Assembly (NCBI GenBank): GCA_034509735.1
Contig: JACGWO010000002.1
Location: forward strand, 51,767,115-51,831,114
From: Sesamum alatum
Lineage: Eukaryota > Streptophyta > Magnoliopsida > Lamiales > Pedaliaceae
DNA length: 64,000 bases
Direction: 5' to 3'
The notes beneath the pieces are model-generated. The model saw nothing but the letters and a program-made list of their open reading frames with translations. It was not told where the DNA came from and made no database searches. The translations under genes were made by a program, and so were the position numbers. How positions within the stretch are numbered: the stretch's first letter is position 1; the number at the start of each line of letters is the position of its first letter. Below, one piece after another: positions 43,181-55,508 of this stretch.

Positions 43181-45156
43181 ATTAAACTGACTCATTGCAA
43201 CTCTTTTTTGGGTCTATAATAGTACATGTCCTTTCTACTTAAAACCAAATCAATTAATCTTCTATTATACTATACATTACTAGTAAAATATATAATTTCC
43301 TAATAAATTAATAGCATTCCCTCGACGAGTCTTCTCAAGTTTCAAGAAGTATTCTCCGATATGAACTACAAGTACCCATAATTGACTAGTTTACAAGGTT
43401 TCAGCGTATTATAACTTTATATTACTAACTAATTTAGATGAAAATAATAAATATTTTTGCATACTATCATTGTTCTTACCAATTTAATTTTTCGTAACAA
43501 TTCAAAATATTGTTACAATCTCATTATGATTAAGGAGAGCAACATAGACATGCAATGTTATCATCTTATACAACGGTGCACGATTCTACAGTTGAGATAT
43601 TCTGTTCATCCTTGCATCGCAGTAAACAATGTTGAAATAAGCATGGACATCCCAATTCACCACCACTTTATTACAACAACATATAATTCTTATGAATTGA
43701 TTCAATATAAGCAGGTTGCTTGAATTGTCATCAACCGTGCAATTATCAGCTGCCAGTAAGTATCATAGCGAGGATTGGCAGATGGATCTTCTCCATCTCC
43801 CTAGTTTCTCTCGTCCCTGCGGCCATGAATTCAACCAGACATTTCACATTACACATCTGCTGAAATATGAAGCCCCTACTGTTAAACAAACATCAATCAT
43901 ATATCCTTCTGCTGAGAAATCTCAATCCTACTTCCCTTCTGTTGAAACAGACGTGGATGAATAATGTATTTCAGTAACTGGATTGTTATTCTGTCAAATT
44001 CACAAAGGTACGGACTAAGAAGGATTCGCACTTTACTGGCTAAAATTGAAAGGCAGGCAAGAAAATCAACTACTTTTGCCAAGAAACCAGTATTCAGCTC
44101 GACTTGTGTTTCAATATGCTTACATTGGAACAGTCGTCAATGAGCAAAATCAAACAACATAGGATTATCGTTGGGCAAAATTTAACATCATAGGATTCTT
44201 ATTGAGCCAAATCCCACAATGTAGGAGTTCTGTACAGCATAAAACCGTACTCTGCTGGCTAGAAAATTAAAGCCAAGGCATGATCAAGAAAAGCAACACC
44301 TAAGAACGGCAATCTTCTTGTTATTGAACTACAACATAGATTTAACATCAAGGCCCCCAAATCGGAAAAGCTCTCAGCACATATAACTAAGAGGATGTTT
44401 CAAGCTCATCATCGTATAAGATCATTTTGGAATAATTAACATTATTAACATCTCCTAAAAAATAGGACTCAGTGAACTGAAGATTCAACTTTACCAAAGT
44501 TTAACAAATAGCTATTTCACAATTAAATTTTTTGAAGGCTTTCATCTATTAAGGAAAGCAAATACTATGCTATATTTCATACCTCTATATATCAACATTA
44601 CGAGATTAATATTTCTCAACAATTAAGTATCACTTATATTTCTCAAACCTCTATTCAAATATTGAAATACTAGAACAATCTCAATCGGCTAGAAGTAGCG
44701 AAAACATTCAACTAGAACCCTAGATCAAATCTTTTTGCGTGTTATGTGTCAGTTCAAATTGTTGAACTGGACTTTGCCTTATGATGATTTTATAAGCTCA
44801 TTAAATTGTGTAGACTTATTTTTATAAAAGTTAATTCCTAATTGATTTCTCTAAATACATTTTATGGTATATTTATATACTTCATGTATTCTGTATATAC
44901 ACATCATTTGTAATTTATATGGGAAAAATTACTAGAAGCCTCTCTATATAAACTTTGGTATATTACAAAACCCATTAAGGTACTTTTTTTTCCAAAAGTC
45001 CATGTTATCAACTTTTCATTCCGAAAACATTAAATATTATAGGACATGATCCTAATATTTTTTCTATAAATGAAAGAAGAAAAGAACCTCACAACATGCA
45101 CAATATGCATTTGTTTTTACGTGTAACAACAACTAGAGGGATGTTCAAATGACTGC
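43181..45156. other. Intergenic region between the 5-phosphatase and methyltransferase genes
   Basis: About 2 kb. It contains a 31-base tandem repeat (44142-44234) and ordinary AT-rich sequence. The stretch about 43500-44420 is less AT-rich than typical spacer here and could be transcribed non-coding DNA. Short open frames in it resemble no known protein and begin without a credible ATG context. Confidence 0.4.
44142..44234. repeat. Degenerate tandem repeat, three 31-base units
   Basis: Units start at 44142 (gagcaaaatcaaacaacata), 44173 (gggcaaaatttaacatcata) and 44204 (gagccaaatcccacaatgta). Each continues with aggatt/aggagtt. Period 31, ungapped. Confidence 0.75.
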
Positions 45157-47282
45157 TTATTTAGGAAAACCATTTACCATTCGAGGAGCAACAGCCAACT
45201 CATTCTCTGCAATGTAAGTTGCTTTAAGACCAAGGGGATGCAACACCTCTTCGTAGCTACAGATAATCACAATTTACCATCAGCAGTCCCCAACACAAGT
45301 AGGGAAGTCAAAATATACAGAAATTTTAAGGATGTATTAGATAACAAGCAAAAGTGAGCTAAAGATAGAAATTACTCGGCAACTGATACTTTGTATGGAG
45401 GCCCACCCTCATGATCATCTATCTGTCAATGATAAGAATATGCAAAAGATCAGACGAAATAAATATTTCATGTAATAGACACGAAAAATACTACTATTAT
45501 ATATATATATATATATCACATAACAGACCGAGTCCATAACTTATTAGACATCTATATTAATGACACAATAAAGGACATGAACCCAGAAACAAACAGCAAC
45601 TTGCAGGTTTGAATGATCAGGGCTTCCAATTTGTGCAAGAATTGTGCTTAAGTAAACTTACGCAAATGGGCGGAGTATGATGCTCAACGCTTAATTAAAA
45701 TGTCTTCTGATAGCAACTTAAGAATCCTAGTTCTCTTGTTAAGTTTGAAAGATAAGAAAAATCATGTGAGAAATTCTGATTCCCCAGTAGTAAAAGAAAT
45801 AAGAACATTGACTAACCGGAAACATCAGCGTTATGAGCTCCCCATCTGGTTTTAGGAGATCACATATTTTCCTGGCCCACTGTGATCTTAACCCTGGTTC
45901 AATGGCACAGAAAAACCTTTCGAGACAATATTGTAACCTGTGAGTGGCTTTCAGTAAAAGAACTTATTTTCTTGCAATATGAAACTTACGTGTAGTCGAA
46001 AATGAGATCAAACAACTGCGTTGGGCACCAAGTGAAGAAGTCTGTCTTTAAAAATGTAAAATGCTCCGCATTTGGTGACCGGGAAGACAACTGCCTTGTC
46101 ATGCAATAATCAAAACAAGATAAAGCATTATGAACCAGATTTCTACACGCAACAGAAATGTATAAAATTACAAGAATTACTTTTAGCCTAAAATCAATGT
46201 TTACAAATGCCTATCAGAAATATTAGTTCAAGTTATTGGCACCTTAAACAGCAGAGCCAATGGCCTTCTATTTCGAATAAAGTTTGGTAGTTGTTGTTGT
46301 AAATTTAAATTTTTTGATGAATATTCTGGAATTGTATACTTTGCAACAGGTTTAGAGGTGACAATAACAAAAATAATTCTTACCTCTGTGGCTTTCTTAA
46401 GGGCATTATCTGATATGTCTAGACCAACAACATAGCGCTCAGCGGATGCAATTGCCACCACATCATGACCCTACAGGATACAGTAAGATTCATGTGACCG
46501 GTCTTATACCTTGAGAGGTAAACAAGAGATGACATATACAGCATCGGCTTATAACTTCCCAATGTCCATAGGCTAATTTGACCAACCAATCAATGTAAGC
46601 AAGAGTTGGTGGAAATAACCAAACAGTTTACAGGTAAACTAAAAAAGTGCAATACTGAATTCACAACTGTCTTTGAGCATTTTTCCCCGTCAATCTCAAC
46701 AGCTTGAGAAAAACTAATCACAGCCAAGAAATTGAAAAAAACCAAAGAAACTCAAGCCATTACGCTCTGCAATTCTTCACAAGTAGAAAGTAGAAGACTT
46801 ACAGTGCCGCAGCCAGGAAGAAGCGCTCTGCCTTTGGGAAGAGATCCCGTATCATTGAGATGCACAAGAACAGGAGTGGGGCTACCCAAATCCCAAGGCG
46901 TTACTCCTTCTTCCCAGCACTTGTCCCAACCATCTGAAAGTATAGCGCATAGCAGCGAAAATCCTTTTTTTTTTCTGTAAAGAAACAAGAAAAAAGAAGA
47001 GTTTGGGTGATTGTGAAGAAAGATTTACTTACTGGCGGGCTGCCGCTCTGAGTGAAAGACTTGGTGAAATTTTTGCATAGTTTGATCAGCAGTGATGGGA
47101 CCGGAAGATCCCAGCGCGGCTTTAATGGGCTTTTGGGTACTCATTTTCTTGAATGGCATGCGCATACCAGGTCGAGAATAAGGTGTGAGAATGGTGCGAA
47201 GGGCGGGTGAATACAACAGTATTGCCATTGGACTTGAGAGGTTTCTGCAGTGATGGGTACGATCAACAAGATTTTCTATCAT
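45157..47282 (-). CDS. Thiol/halide S-methyltransferase (HOL family) with N-terminal extension
   Basis: Seven minus-strand exons: 47033-47282, 46803-46933, 46384-46470, 45990-46090, 45817-45916, 45376-45422 and 45157-45256, giving 271 residues. From about residue 85 it follows the plant HOL / thiol methyltransferase family (TPMT fold): [23 protein letters not shown] motif [21 protein letters not shown] across an exon junction at residue 127, then [15 protein letters not shown], and [11 protein letters not shown]. These cytosolic enzymes methylate halides, thiocyanate and thiols using S-adenosylmethionine. The first ATG adds about 46 residues ([18 protein letters not shown]...) before [11 protein letters not shown], where most family members start. 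The extension is rich in Arg/Ser and could be an organelle presequence, or translation may begin at Met19 or Met47. The gene is head-to-head with VPS20, 944 bases apart. Confidence 0.9.
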
Positions 47283-48226
47283 TGTTTTTTTTTTCTGAAT
47301 GGACTTGGATTATTTTGGGCCCAGTATAGTCCAAGTACGGATGTTTTATTTTCCACTTGTTAAATACATCTATTATTAATATATATATATATAGGCAAAA
47401 AATAAAGGATTAATTACAAGTATATTGTTATTAATAGCCAGCTCATAAAATAGTAATGAAGTTGGAATTCACAATACAAATTCGAATTTTGGGTTCGCCT
47501 TTTTTCTAGATCTTGATTCATCTTGTAAGGTGTATAACTAAGTTAATTTATAATTTATATATATGTATTATGCTTGAGATAATATGTTATTCGTGTAAAA
47601 TTGTATTTTTCGTCCCACAAAGTAGGGGTTTACTCGTTTGGTCATTAACTTTACACGAATTTTTTGAAGGTCTCAATATTTTCAAATTTATTCTAAAATT
47701 TAGTCCTGAAAATTACTTTTTAATTGAAATTTATGTTGTCTGTCAGCACAAACAGTTCGTATATTTTTTAATATAATATTTTTTTTTTCTTTTGAATAAT
47801 GGTTTACAATGGCAATTTTGCAATTACAAACGAATACAAATAAAACTAAAATTCACACAATTTAAAAAAATAATAATAATAACTCATGCAGGAATTTAAA
47901 CATAATAATAAAAGACATGTTTACCCTTCTTTATTTTATCTTCTTACAATTTAATTTTTCTTTTTCTTTTTCATTTGGGTTGTGATTTATATTTGATAGA
48001 TCCCTGCGGAATTCTGGTGCGAAAAGAAAACCCAAATGAAATCCTCGTCCCCTGCACTGCAGGCAGCAGCGATCAACATACAGTAATTATAATCTGGAAG
48101 GGAGGGAGGGAGGAGTGAGATTTCGTAATCTTTGATACATACATACACTCAATACTTCCTGTATACTTATATATTTTTATCTATTTTCAGTTCGAAAGTT
48201 GGTCTGTATTTGGGGATTGAGGAGAA
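47283..48226. promoter_or_regulatory. Divergent promoter region, methyltransferase / VPS20
   Basis: Shared upstream region of two oppositely oriented genes. It contains a (TA)n run near 47379-47391. A diverged transposon arm lies at about 47597-47750 ('aaaattgtatttttcgtccc'), resembling the 26.57-kb foldback left arm. A ggagg-repeat stretch at 48100-48115 lies in the VPS20 leader. Confidence 0.45.
47597..47750. mobile_element. Partial foldback-element arm
   Basis: 'aaaattgtatttttcgtccca' parallels 'aaaattgtattttttgtccca' at 26568. Further in, 'tttggtcattaactttacac' and 'atttagtcctgaaaatta' have the 'gtcc...' spacing typical of these arms. No right arm was found. Confidence 0.4.
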
Positions 48227-50602
48227 ATGGGGAATGTTTTCGTGAAGAAACCAAAGATCACAGAAGTAGATAAAGCCATCCTTTCCCTCAAAACCCAGAG
48301 GCGTAAGCTTGCTCAATACCAACAGCAGGTCCCCTTTTCCTTCTATAATTTGTTTTCCAGTTATTCTTGTTTAATTTCAACTTTTGGGTTTTTCTCGATT
48401 TCATTGTAAAAGTTTGAATCTTTGTCTTACTCCCCAAATTCATGATCTTCATTGTCCGATCAATCACTACAAGTAACTGGAAAGAAGAATGGACATGGGT
48501 AGTTGTTTGATCCTTTATGACGGGGCTATTAATTTGTATGATCTGTTTTCAAGTTGATCATTGGATCCTTAGTCTACAGTATGCTGTTTTAGGTTCTGTG
48601 TAATTCAATTTTACTTCTTTTCTATCCTTATTTCAAACATATAATTGGTGAGAAACAATATATTTCTTTGTTTATCTCTTAGATTTATTCTTATTTTTGT
48701 CAATTTGTTACACAAAGAGATTAAATTTGCTAAACCTTGTATTCTTTTATTTGTTTAACACCACCAGCCTCTGTGTCGCCTTCTAACAGTTACTCAGTGC
48801 TTCAAGTTTAAGGCAATATATTTGGACTCATCTTCTACAGTGGAACTATTGCCGCAGTTCTGCACTTAGGATCCATGTTTCAATATTCAAATGTGTCCGT
48901 GTGAGCAAACTTTCTTGATTCTAACTCATTCTTCCCTTTTCCCATGTGTAATCTTTGTGATTTTCCTGAACATTTTCCATCCCACCATAACCTCGGAAAC
49001 TGAGTACTGGACAAAACCATGAATTTATTAGGTTATTCCTTTATTGCTTACTGTTGATGTCGATGTGCAGTTCTTTTTCTTTGGCTCATGCTATTTTGGC
49101 TCTAGCTCAAAATAACAGATTGGGTCTTCCATCCATGAGTGCAATGAACTATATACATATATATGTCTCTTTGCATTTCTACATCAGGAGTTCATGGCTT
49201 TGCAGTATACCCCAATTTTTATTCTGCTAGCCTTGTGAGGCTTGTCTCTATCTAAACTTCCAAGCTTTTAGAAATGTGTTTCTTCATCTTTCACCATTAA
49301 GATTTTGCCTATCAAACTGGAAAAACAATTCTGAACTGATTAATCCATATTGAATCAATTTACTGATCTTTCCACCTTTTACTGCTTTCAGCTAGAAGCT
49401 GTCATTGAAGCAGAGAAGCAAGCTGCAAAAGACTTGCTTCGTGAAAAAAAGAAAGACAGGGCATTGTTAGCATTGAAGAAGAAGAAGGTCCAAGAAGACC
49501 TGTTGAAGCAAGTTGATGGTTGGCTTATCAATGTTGAGCAGCAAGTAGGTTTACTTTGATTTTTGAGGCTTCACTTTGCTCATCCAAAATATCCCACTCG
49601 ATTTTGTGTATCTATAAGATGTCTTGGTAGCTGAAGATGCAATTTTGCTCCAGTTGGCAGATGTTGAACTGGCAAGCAAGCAAAAAGCGGTATTTGAGAG
49701 TTTGAAGGCCGGAAATAATGCAGTTAAAGCAATACAAAGCGAGATAAACCTGGATGATGTTCAAAAACTGATGGAGGATACTGCTGAGGCAAAAGCTTAT
49801 CAAGATGTGAGTTTCTCATATTTCTTCCTTCAGCTCTTGCTTCATGGATTATGTCCGTTGGACAGGAACAAATATCATTGCACCGTTATTTCACATCAGT
49901 TCTCATAGCCAGAATGATATGTTCCCGTTAACTGGTGCATCTGTCTGAGCCTTCGTATCATTCTTATTAGAACATAAGTCTAATGCAATACTTAATAGAA
50001 TTTTTAGTGTCGAACCGCATCTCTCTTGTTTGATCAGTAATTTTCTTTGTACCTTCCAATAAATTCAGAAAAATAACTGTTTTCTGTAACATTTCACTTC
50101 TACTGACATGGTAATCTTCTTGTATAGGAAATCAATGCCATCTTGGGAGAGAAGCTGTCAGCTGAAGATGAAGAGGAAATTTTAGCAGAGTTCGAGAATC
50201 TAGAGTCTCAGGTCCCTTTTTTAATTATTTTTTATGCCGTCATTCCCATAACTGCTTATGATTCTGTTTTATTGATTTTTCCTACTTACGATATACATCA
50301 ATTTGCTCATTTTGTACTGAATAGCAGTTTTTTCTAGTTGTCATTTGTGTTTATTGCTTTGTGATTTCTATGATTTACCCCTTAATCTGTAACATGAAAC
50401 ATATATAGGAAAAATGAAACAAATTGACTAAAGGGTTGTCCAATTTCATACAGATAACCATTCAAGATCTGCCTGAAGTTCCATCTGCAGCACCATCTAC
50501 TGAAAAACCAGAAGAAGAGCTGGATCTTCCTGATGTGCCAACCAAAGCACCAGCAATTCCACAGGCAACGGCAGAATCATCAGAAATTTCTGCACATAGA
50601 AA

Positions 50603-50677
<75 letters not shown>

Positions 50678-50774
50678 TTTAATACACCTTATGACATGAT
50701 TATAATGCCTAAAACTCAATGTTTAATTGTCGAAATTTGAAAATGCAGTTATGGAGGAGCCATTACCAGCTTGA
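48227..50774 (+). CDS. VPS20: ESCRT-III subunit VPS20 / CHMP6
   Basis: Exons 48227-48328, 49392-49544, 49654-49806, 50128-50211, 50454-50604 and 50749-50774 give 222 residues, the usual length. It begins [20 protein letters not shown]; Gly2 is a likely N-myristoylation site, as in other VPS20 proteins. The Snf7 core has the expected basic first helices ([20 protein letters not shown]) and acidic later helices ([17 protein letters not shown]), with [19 protein letters not shown] between. The C-terminal tail has two LP-x-VP motifs (DLPEVPS, DLPDVPT), the MIM2-type site for Vps4-class MIT domains. VPS20 links ESCRT-II to ESCRT-III assembly at endosomes. Exon 6 encodes only the last residues (VMEEPLPA). 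Intron 5 opens with a long CT/CA microsatellite directly at the donor. Confidence 0.93.
50605..50678. repeat. (CT)n(CA)n compound microsatellite at a splice donor
   Basis: The intron 5 donor GT is followed at once by about 25 CT units and then about 11 CA units. The donor site lacks the usual GTAAGT/GTGAGT extension. Confidence 0.9.
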
Positions 50775-51825
50775 TCTGGAGGATGTTCTGCTGGCTGCTA
50801 CTGCTACTGCATACAAAACCCCACTAAACTAGGAGATATTTTCCTAGTGATGAAGGATTTCACAGGCCTTATTCCTGGCAGCGTCAGTGGCTGTAATTTC
50901 ATGTGAAAATATTGGATCATTATTTTCATAGATTCGTCGTAATTGTGCATTATTTCCAAGTTTTGAGATGATGGATATTTCATTATCTCGCTATGTACAG
51001 TCGTTTTTGTTCTCATTGATGACATTTTGTACAAGTCCTGCTAATACACTTGTTTTTTCTCTGCTTTGCTCTTATAATTTTCAGAAACGTTGTCTTGTTT
51101 TTAATGTTATTAGATCAAGTCCATTTCCATTTACGAAAAAGCAAATTTCATATGATTCTTTCGTCCAGACTAAATATTTTTATGATCCTTGTCTACAGGC
51201 TAAAATGGACGCATTTGGAAAGAGATTTTGACCATAAATTACAAACATTTATAATTTGTATAGCGATTCCAAAGTCTAAAAATGCATTTTCCGAGAAGGG
51301 TCCGGTAGTGTTTAGTTTTAGTTCATTCTCTTACTGGTTTCTTGTGTGAAAGTGAATATGTCGATGAGAGTTTTTTTTTTTTTTTTTCTTTATTGATAGT
51401 GGTGTAAAAGTATTGTATTTTCCATCAGACAGAAAATTTTATAACTTCACTTTATATTACTTTAGGAATGTCAGTGATCACATCAATGCATTATCAATAA
51501 ACCTATTGTTACATTAATAAATTAATAATGATGAAAGGTATATGTACATATTACACAAGAAAAAGTAATAATTAAGCTGAAAATATGATATCGATGTTTT
51601 CAATTGGAATAGCTGTACTTTATCTAAGAAAAAAAAAAAAATTGAACATGATGAAAACCATGACATCCCCCCATCAAAGGAGGGTCTAACACTTGAATTT
51701 TTCCATTTGGATAGGAAAAGAATAGCATTAAATCTGCAAGTTGTAATCTACAAGGATGAGATGACTTCACTTTTCTTGAGCAATAATGATATAAACAAAT
51801 TAATAGCGAGGGGCCTAGGCCTCAG
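50775..51825. other. Convergent spacer VPS20 / DprA-like gene
   Basis: 3' UTR of VPS20 (probably to about 51050) and AT-rich sequence with T and A runs. Short open frames here lack similarity to known proteins. Confidence 0.45.
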
Positions 51826-54563
51826 TTAATCCAGGTAAAACAGAGTAACAATCTTTCGCATATTCTTTGCTTCTTGACAAGTTTCCATGATCAATCTACT
51901 GTCATGAAAGGCAAAACAAATAACCTGCTGTACTTGTGAGATGATGTCCATGTTACACAGCCTGCATTTTACCACAAACAAATCACCTAATTAATCCACA
52001 GCATATAACCAATTGGTCATTTAGCGATTGAAGTTTTCAAAACCATATGAACTTTTGAGTTAAAAGAAAATGTATAAAAACCAAGATACCCTCTAAGTTT
52101 CAGGCTTTATACAAACAAACTCCTGAGTCTTGATAAATTAGTCTGAACCTCCAATAATCATGTTTTACATTATTGATTACCCTCCGGGCCATCAATCCTC
52201 AGGAGAATCTGTAATGTAAAACACAACTGCTGGGCTGCAGTGTTATCTTTCAAAATAAATGAGTTCTTTTGTAATATGCCTAAACCTCAAGAAGCATCAG
52301 AGTAATTCTCAGGGATTTTCAGTTAAAAGTGATTACAACCCGGACAAGGATGATGTAACAGGCTCTAATAACATGTTATCATACTCTGGATTTAGTTTCT
52401 AGCAATCCTTCCTTCATTTACATTCTACCTTTTCAACATTTTCTACATTCTTTCTGATTGGCTGTTTTAAGTAGACCAAAAGCATATAGTGCCGGAGGAT
52501 AGACCAGATGTTTAAAGAGAGTGATATTAGTAATATACATTTTAGCTATGATATGTTGCACTAAAGATCAACCTTGATATCGAATTAACCTCATATTCTT
52601 GTCCATTGCGCAAACAAATATAAAAGTCAGTCAATATTAGATGTTCATTCTTAAATACATTCTCAATCCAAAACCAGAAATTACAAGCAAAATGCATGTA
52701 AGAAAGAAAGTGTAGCATACCTGCTGGCTTCTATCAATGGAAGATGGTCATTGTGAGGCTTCTCTATTACATTTTTTACCTGCAAATCCAAGAGGAAAAT
52801 GCATCTCAGAATCCAGAAGCTAATTTCCCTCTGGCCCTATAGATAGATAAATGGAGATGAGTGATTGTTGATCTTTATCTTGTTGGATCCATCTCAACCA
52901 AACCACCACTATTTTATAGATTGAACAAAGGGTCGTTTTGCTACCAACTATGTCCACTGTAGCAGATAAAACAGAGTCATATATCAGAGAAAAGACAATG
53001 TAGCTATTTTATTTGTAAACTCAAAATATTAATAGTTGTTATATTAAAAAGACCAAATAACTGCAATTACAGAACACAAAGCAGCACAAAAGAAATTAAA
53101 CATCCTGCACTCAAGGAAATGAAAGCAATCTGTCCTTCACACCAAGTGCCAAGCAAAAGAAGGAAAAGCAGAAAACTTTCCTTCATTGGAAGTCGGAACT
53201 ATGTATGTCCATAAAGTCGAAGAAATATAAGTTAAGATCATGAGCACATTAAATTTAATATTCAAGGCATTATGGTCCATAGTTCTTACTTTAGAAAGTA
53301 ATTCTTGACTCTCTGGAGGTTGCTTTTTCAAACTTTGTGGCAGTATCACAGTCAGCAGCTCTGGTTTTTCAGCACGAAGAGCTCCTCTGATCACAGCAGC
53401 ATTAGTGCCGGATGCTCCAGACGTGAAGATATGGTTTTTCTACAAGGAAAAACCGAAAGGGCATCCATGAATAGGAAGTTATCAGGTTATATAAAGAAAG
53501 AATAAAGCTCATGGCATCATATAACAGGTAAATCACCGCACAAAACTGAAAGTCAGACGAAACTTAGAATTGTGAGAGACGTACAGTTATAACCAGTGCA
53601 TAGCTGAGAATTTCAATGAGTTCTTGGTGCATGAACCCCATGTTTCGTGTTCCAAAAAAGCCAATTGCTCTGGGGCCTTGTTGTTGAATTGCAAGTAACT
53701 CCTAACAAAGGCAAAATAGAAATTATGATTGTTATATGAGATGCATATTGAGATACTCTGCAGCCAACAACAAACAAAATCCCGATCAATATCCCGAATA
53801 ACAAGTAATGCAAGTTCAGTCAAATGAGTCACTCAACTGAAGAATACGAACCTGCAAAAAATAGTATGCCGAAACTCAACCATAGAATCAAACTAGATTT
53901 GAGCATGACCAACAAACCTGCAGATAGTCCACATCTGGGACGGGTCTATACTCAGACACCAAAACAGCGGGAGATCCTTCAACGAGAGATTGGGCTTGAG
54001 TTGGAATGGATGTTGAGACATCTTCATTCGAACCAAACATTTGGACCTCATTCTTGTCTCCATCTCCCAAATTTTCTATGCTTTGATGTGTTCTCTCATA
54101 TCCACAAAGCCACTATACCAGCACATATAAAACAGAGGACCCTGGTAGTAAATCATTAGTGAAAACCAACTGATGCGTGGAAATATATAGCAAATAAAAA
54201 GAAAACCCATATCACAAGATCCAAGAAAAAATCCCAAAAGCTGAAATCTTTTCCCCTTCCCCACCAAATTTCAAAAGACCCATTTTGAGAAATCCCACAA
54301 AGACCCGAAACAAGCATACAGAATGAGGAAAAGGGACAAAGAAAAGGTCAGACAAAAAGCAAAGAAATTACCTTGTTTTTCTTGAAAGAAGAGTACCATG
54401 AAGAGGCACATCTTCTACGACTAGGCGAAGAAAAGGAAATGCAATGGAAATTGCTAAAACTAGTACCACTAGCAGCAGTAGGAGGAATAGGTGTAGAAAA
54501 ATGAGAAAGTCTGAAAGAATCAAAATTGGGAAGAGGGCTCAACCTCAACGAGGGTGTTGTCAT
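51826..54563 (-). CDS. Plastid-type conserved plant protein with DprA/LOG-like Rossmann signature
   Basis: Six minus-strand exons: 54372-54563, 53918-54112, 53585-53701, 53290-53439, 52721-52779 and 51826-51961, giving 282 residues. An in-frame ATG at 54605 would add 14 residues; 54563 (MTTPSLRLSPLPNFDSFRLS) is preferred because it starts a typical Ser/Thr-rich, acid-poor transit peptide of about 60 residues. The conserved core begins near residue 130: AIGFFGTRNMGFMHQELIE (144-152 GTRN loop), then FTSGASGTNAAVIRGALRAE (173-192). The latter resembles the DprA loop S-G-x-A-x-G-I-D with a downstream H/R-x-A-L. The end is CQEAKNMRKIVTLFYLD. I recognise it as a conserved single-copy plant protein, sometimes labelled DNA recombination-mediator protein A-like, with no function I can assert. 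DNA or nucleotide binding is inferred only from the fold. Confidence 0.8.
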
Positions 54564-54756
54564 TTCTCTTTCTTTGAAATGAAAGAAATACTCAATCGAT
54601 ATCACTCTTCTTTATCAACAGTATTTGTTCCAAGTTAAACTAATAAATGATGACAGTAGCAAAGAAGGAAAGAGTAATATGGCCTTCAAATGGTTGGCTC
54701 ACAGAGAATCTAATATATTTCTGCCATCCTTTCTTTCTTGTAAAGCCCTATTTTTC

Positions 54757-54790
<34 letters not shown>

Positions 54791-55508
54791 CTTTTTCGTT
54801 CTTCCTTCTGTGCCCTCTTCTCTTTTTGTTGTTCCAAAATAAAGTAATAATAATTGTTTTAGACTTTATTACGTTTTATATTATTTCCTGATTCTATTTT
54901 ATTTTTTAAGTGGTATAAAATTTTAATCGAAAGTACAATAAACATTATACTATATTTTATTATTTTCAAAAGATAGCCTTGATATCATTTTTAATGAAAT
55001 GGGAATTATGCAAAGAAAATTTTCCATTTTCAAGAACGATACACTATTTACGCGTATTTCAAGAAAAATCGGAGTTTGCTTATTTTCAGTTTCCACAATG
55101 GAATTAAAATGGGTGTTTGTAGGTTTAGGAATGAATTTTGTAATAGTTTATGCTATTTTCACTAAAAATAAGAAAAACAAACGAGATCCCAACATCCCAA
55201 ATTAATGGGGTTTGGTGGTGAAACCATACGCCCCAAGCCTATTTGAGATTGAGACTTGTATCCTTTGAAAATTTTCACTCTCATTACTCAATTAATCATT
55301 ATGAACTACCCAATACTTGTCTTATATTTATAATAATCATCAATTAATTACTATGACAGCGGCAAATCAACCAATTCCATGTAAACCAAAACAAGGAAAG
55401 AGGCCAAGAATTTGAAGAATGGAAGCATTTAGGAAGATGAAGGTCAGTACAACAGTGTATAATACACCGAAATATGCTTCTGCAAACGGAATGCAACATT
55501 AGCTCCAA
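54564..55508. other. Upstream region of the DprA-like gene and 3' flank of OEP37
   Basis: A (GA)n run at 54761-54786 lies in the leader/promoter of the minus-strand gene, which reads as CT-rich on the coding strand. The rest is AT-rich, with no gene recognised. Confidence 0.45.
54761..54786. repeat. (GA)n microsatellite
   Basis: About thirteen GA units, CT on the coding strand of the adjacent minus-strand gene; roughly 200 bases upstream of its ATG. Confidence 0.9.

Noticed and set aside
43716..43964. Open frame of about 80 codons (…HSEDWQMDLLHLPSFSRPCG…)
   Set aside because: It starts at a non-ATG codon, resembles nothing known, and has no upstream exon with a matching phase.
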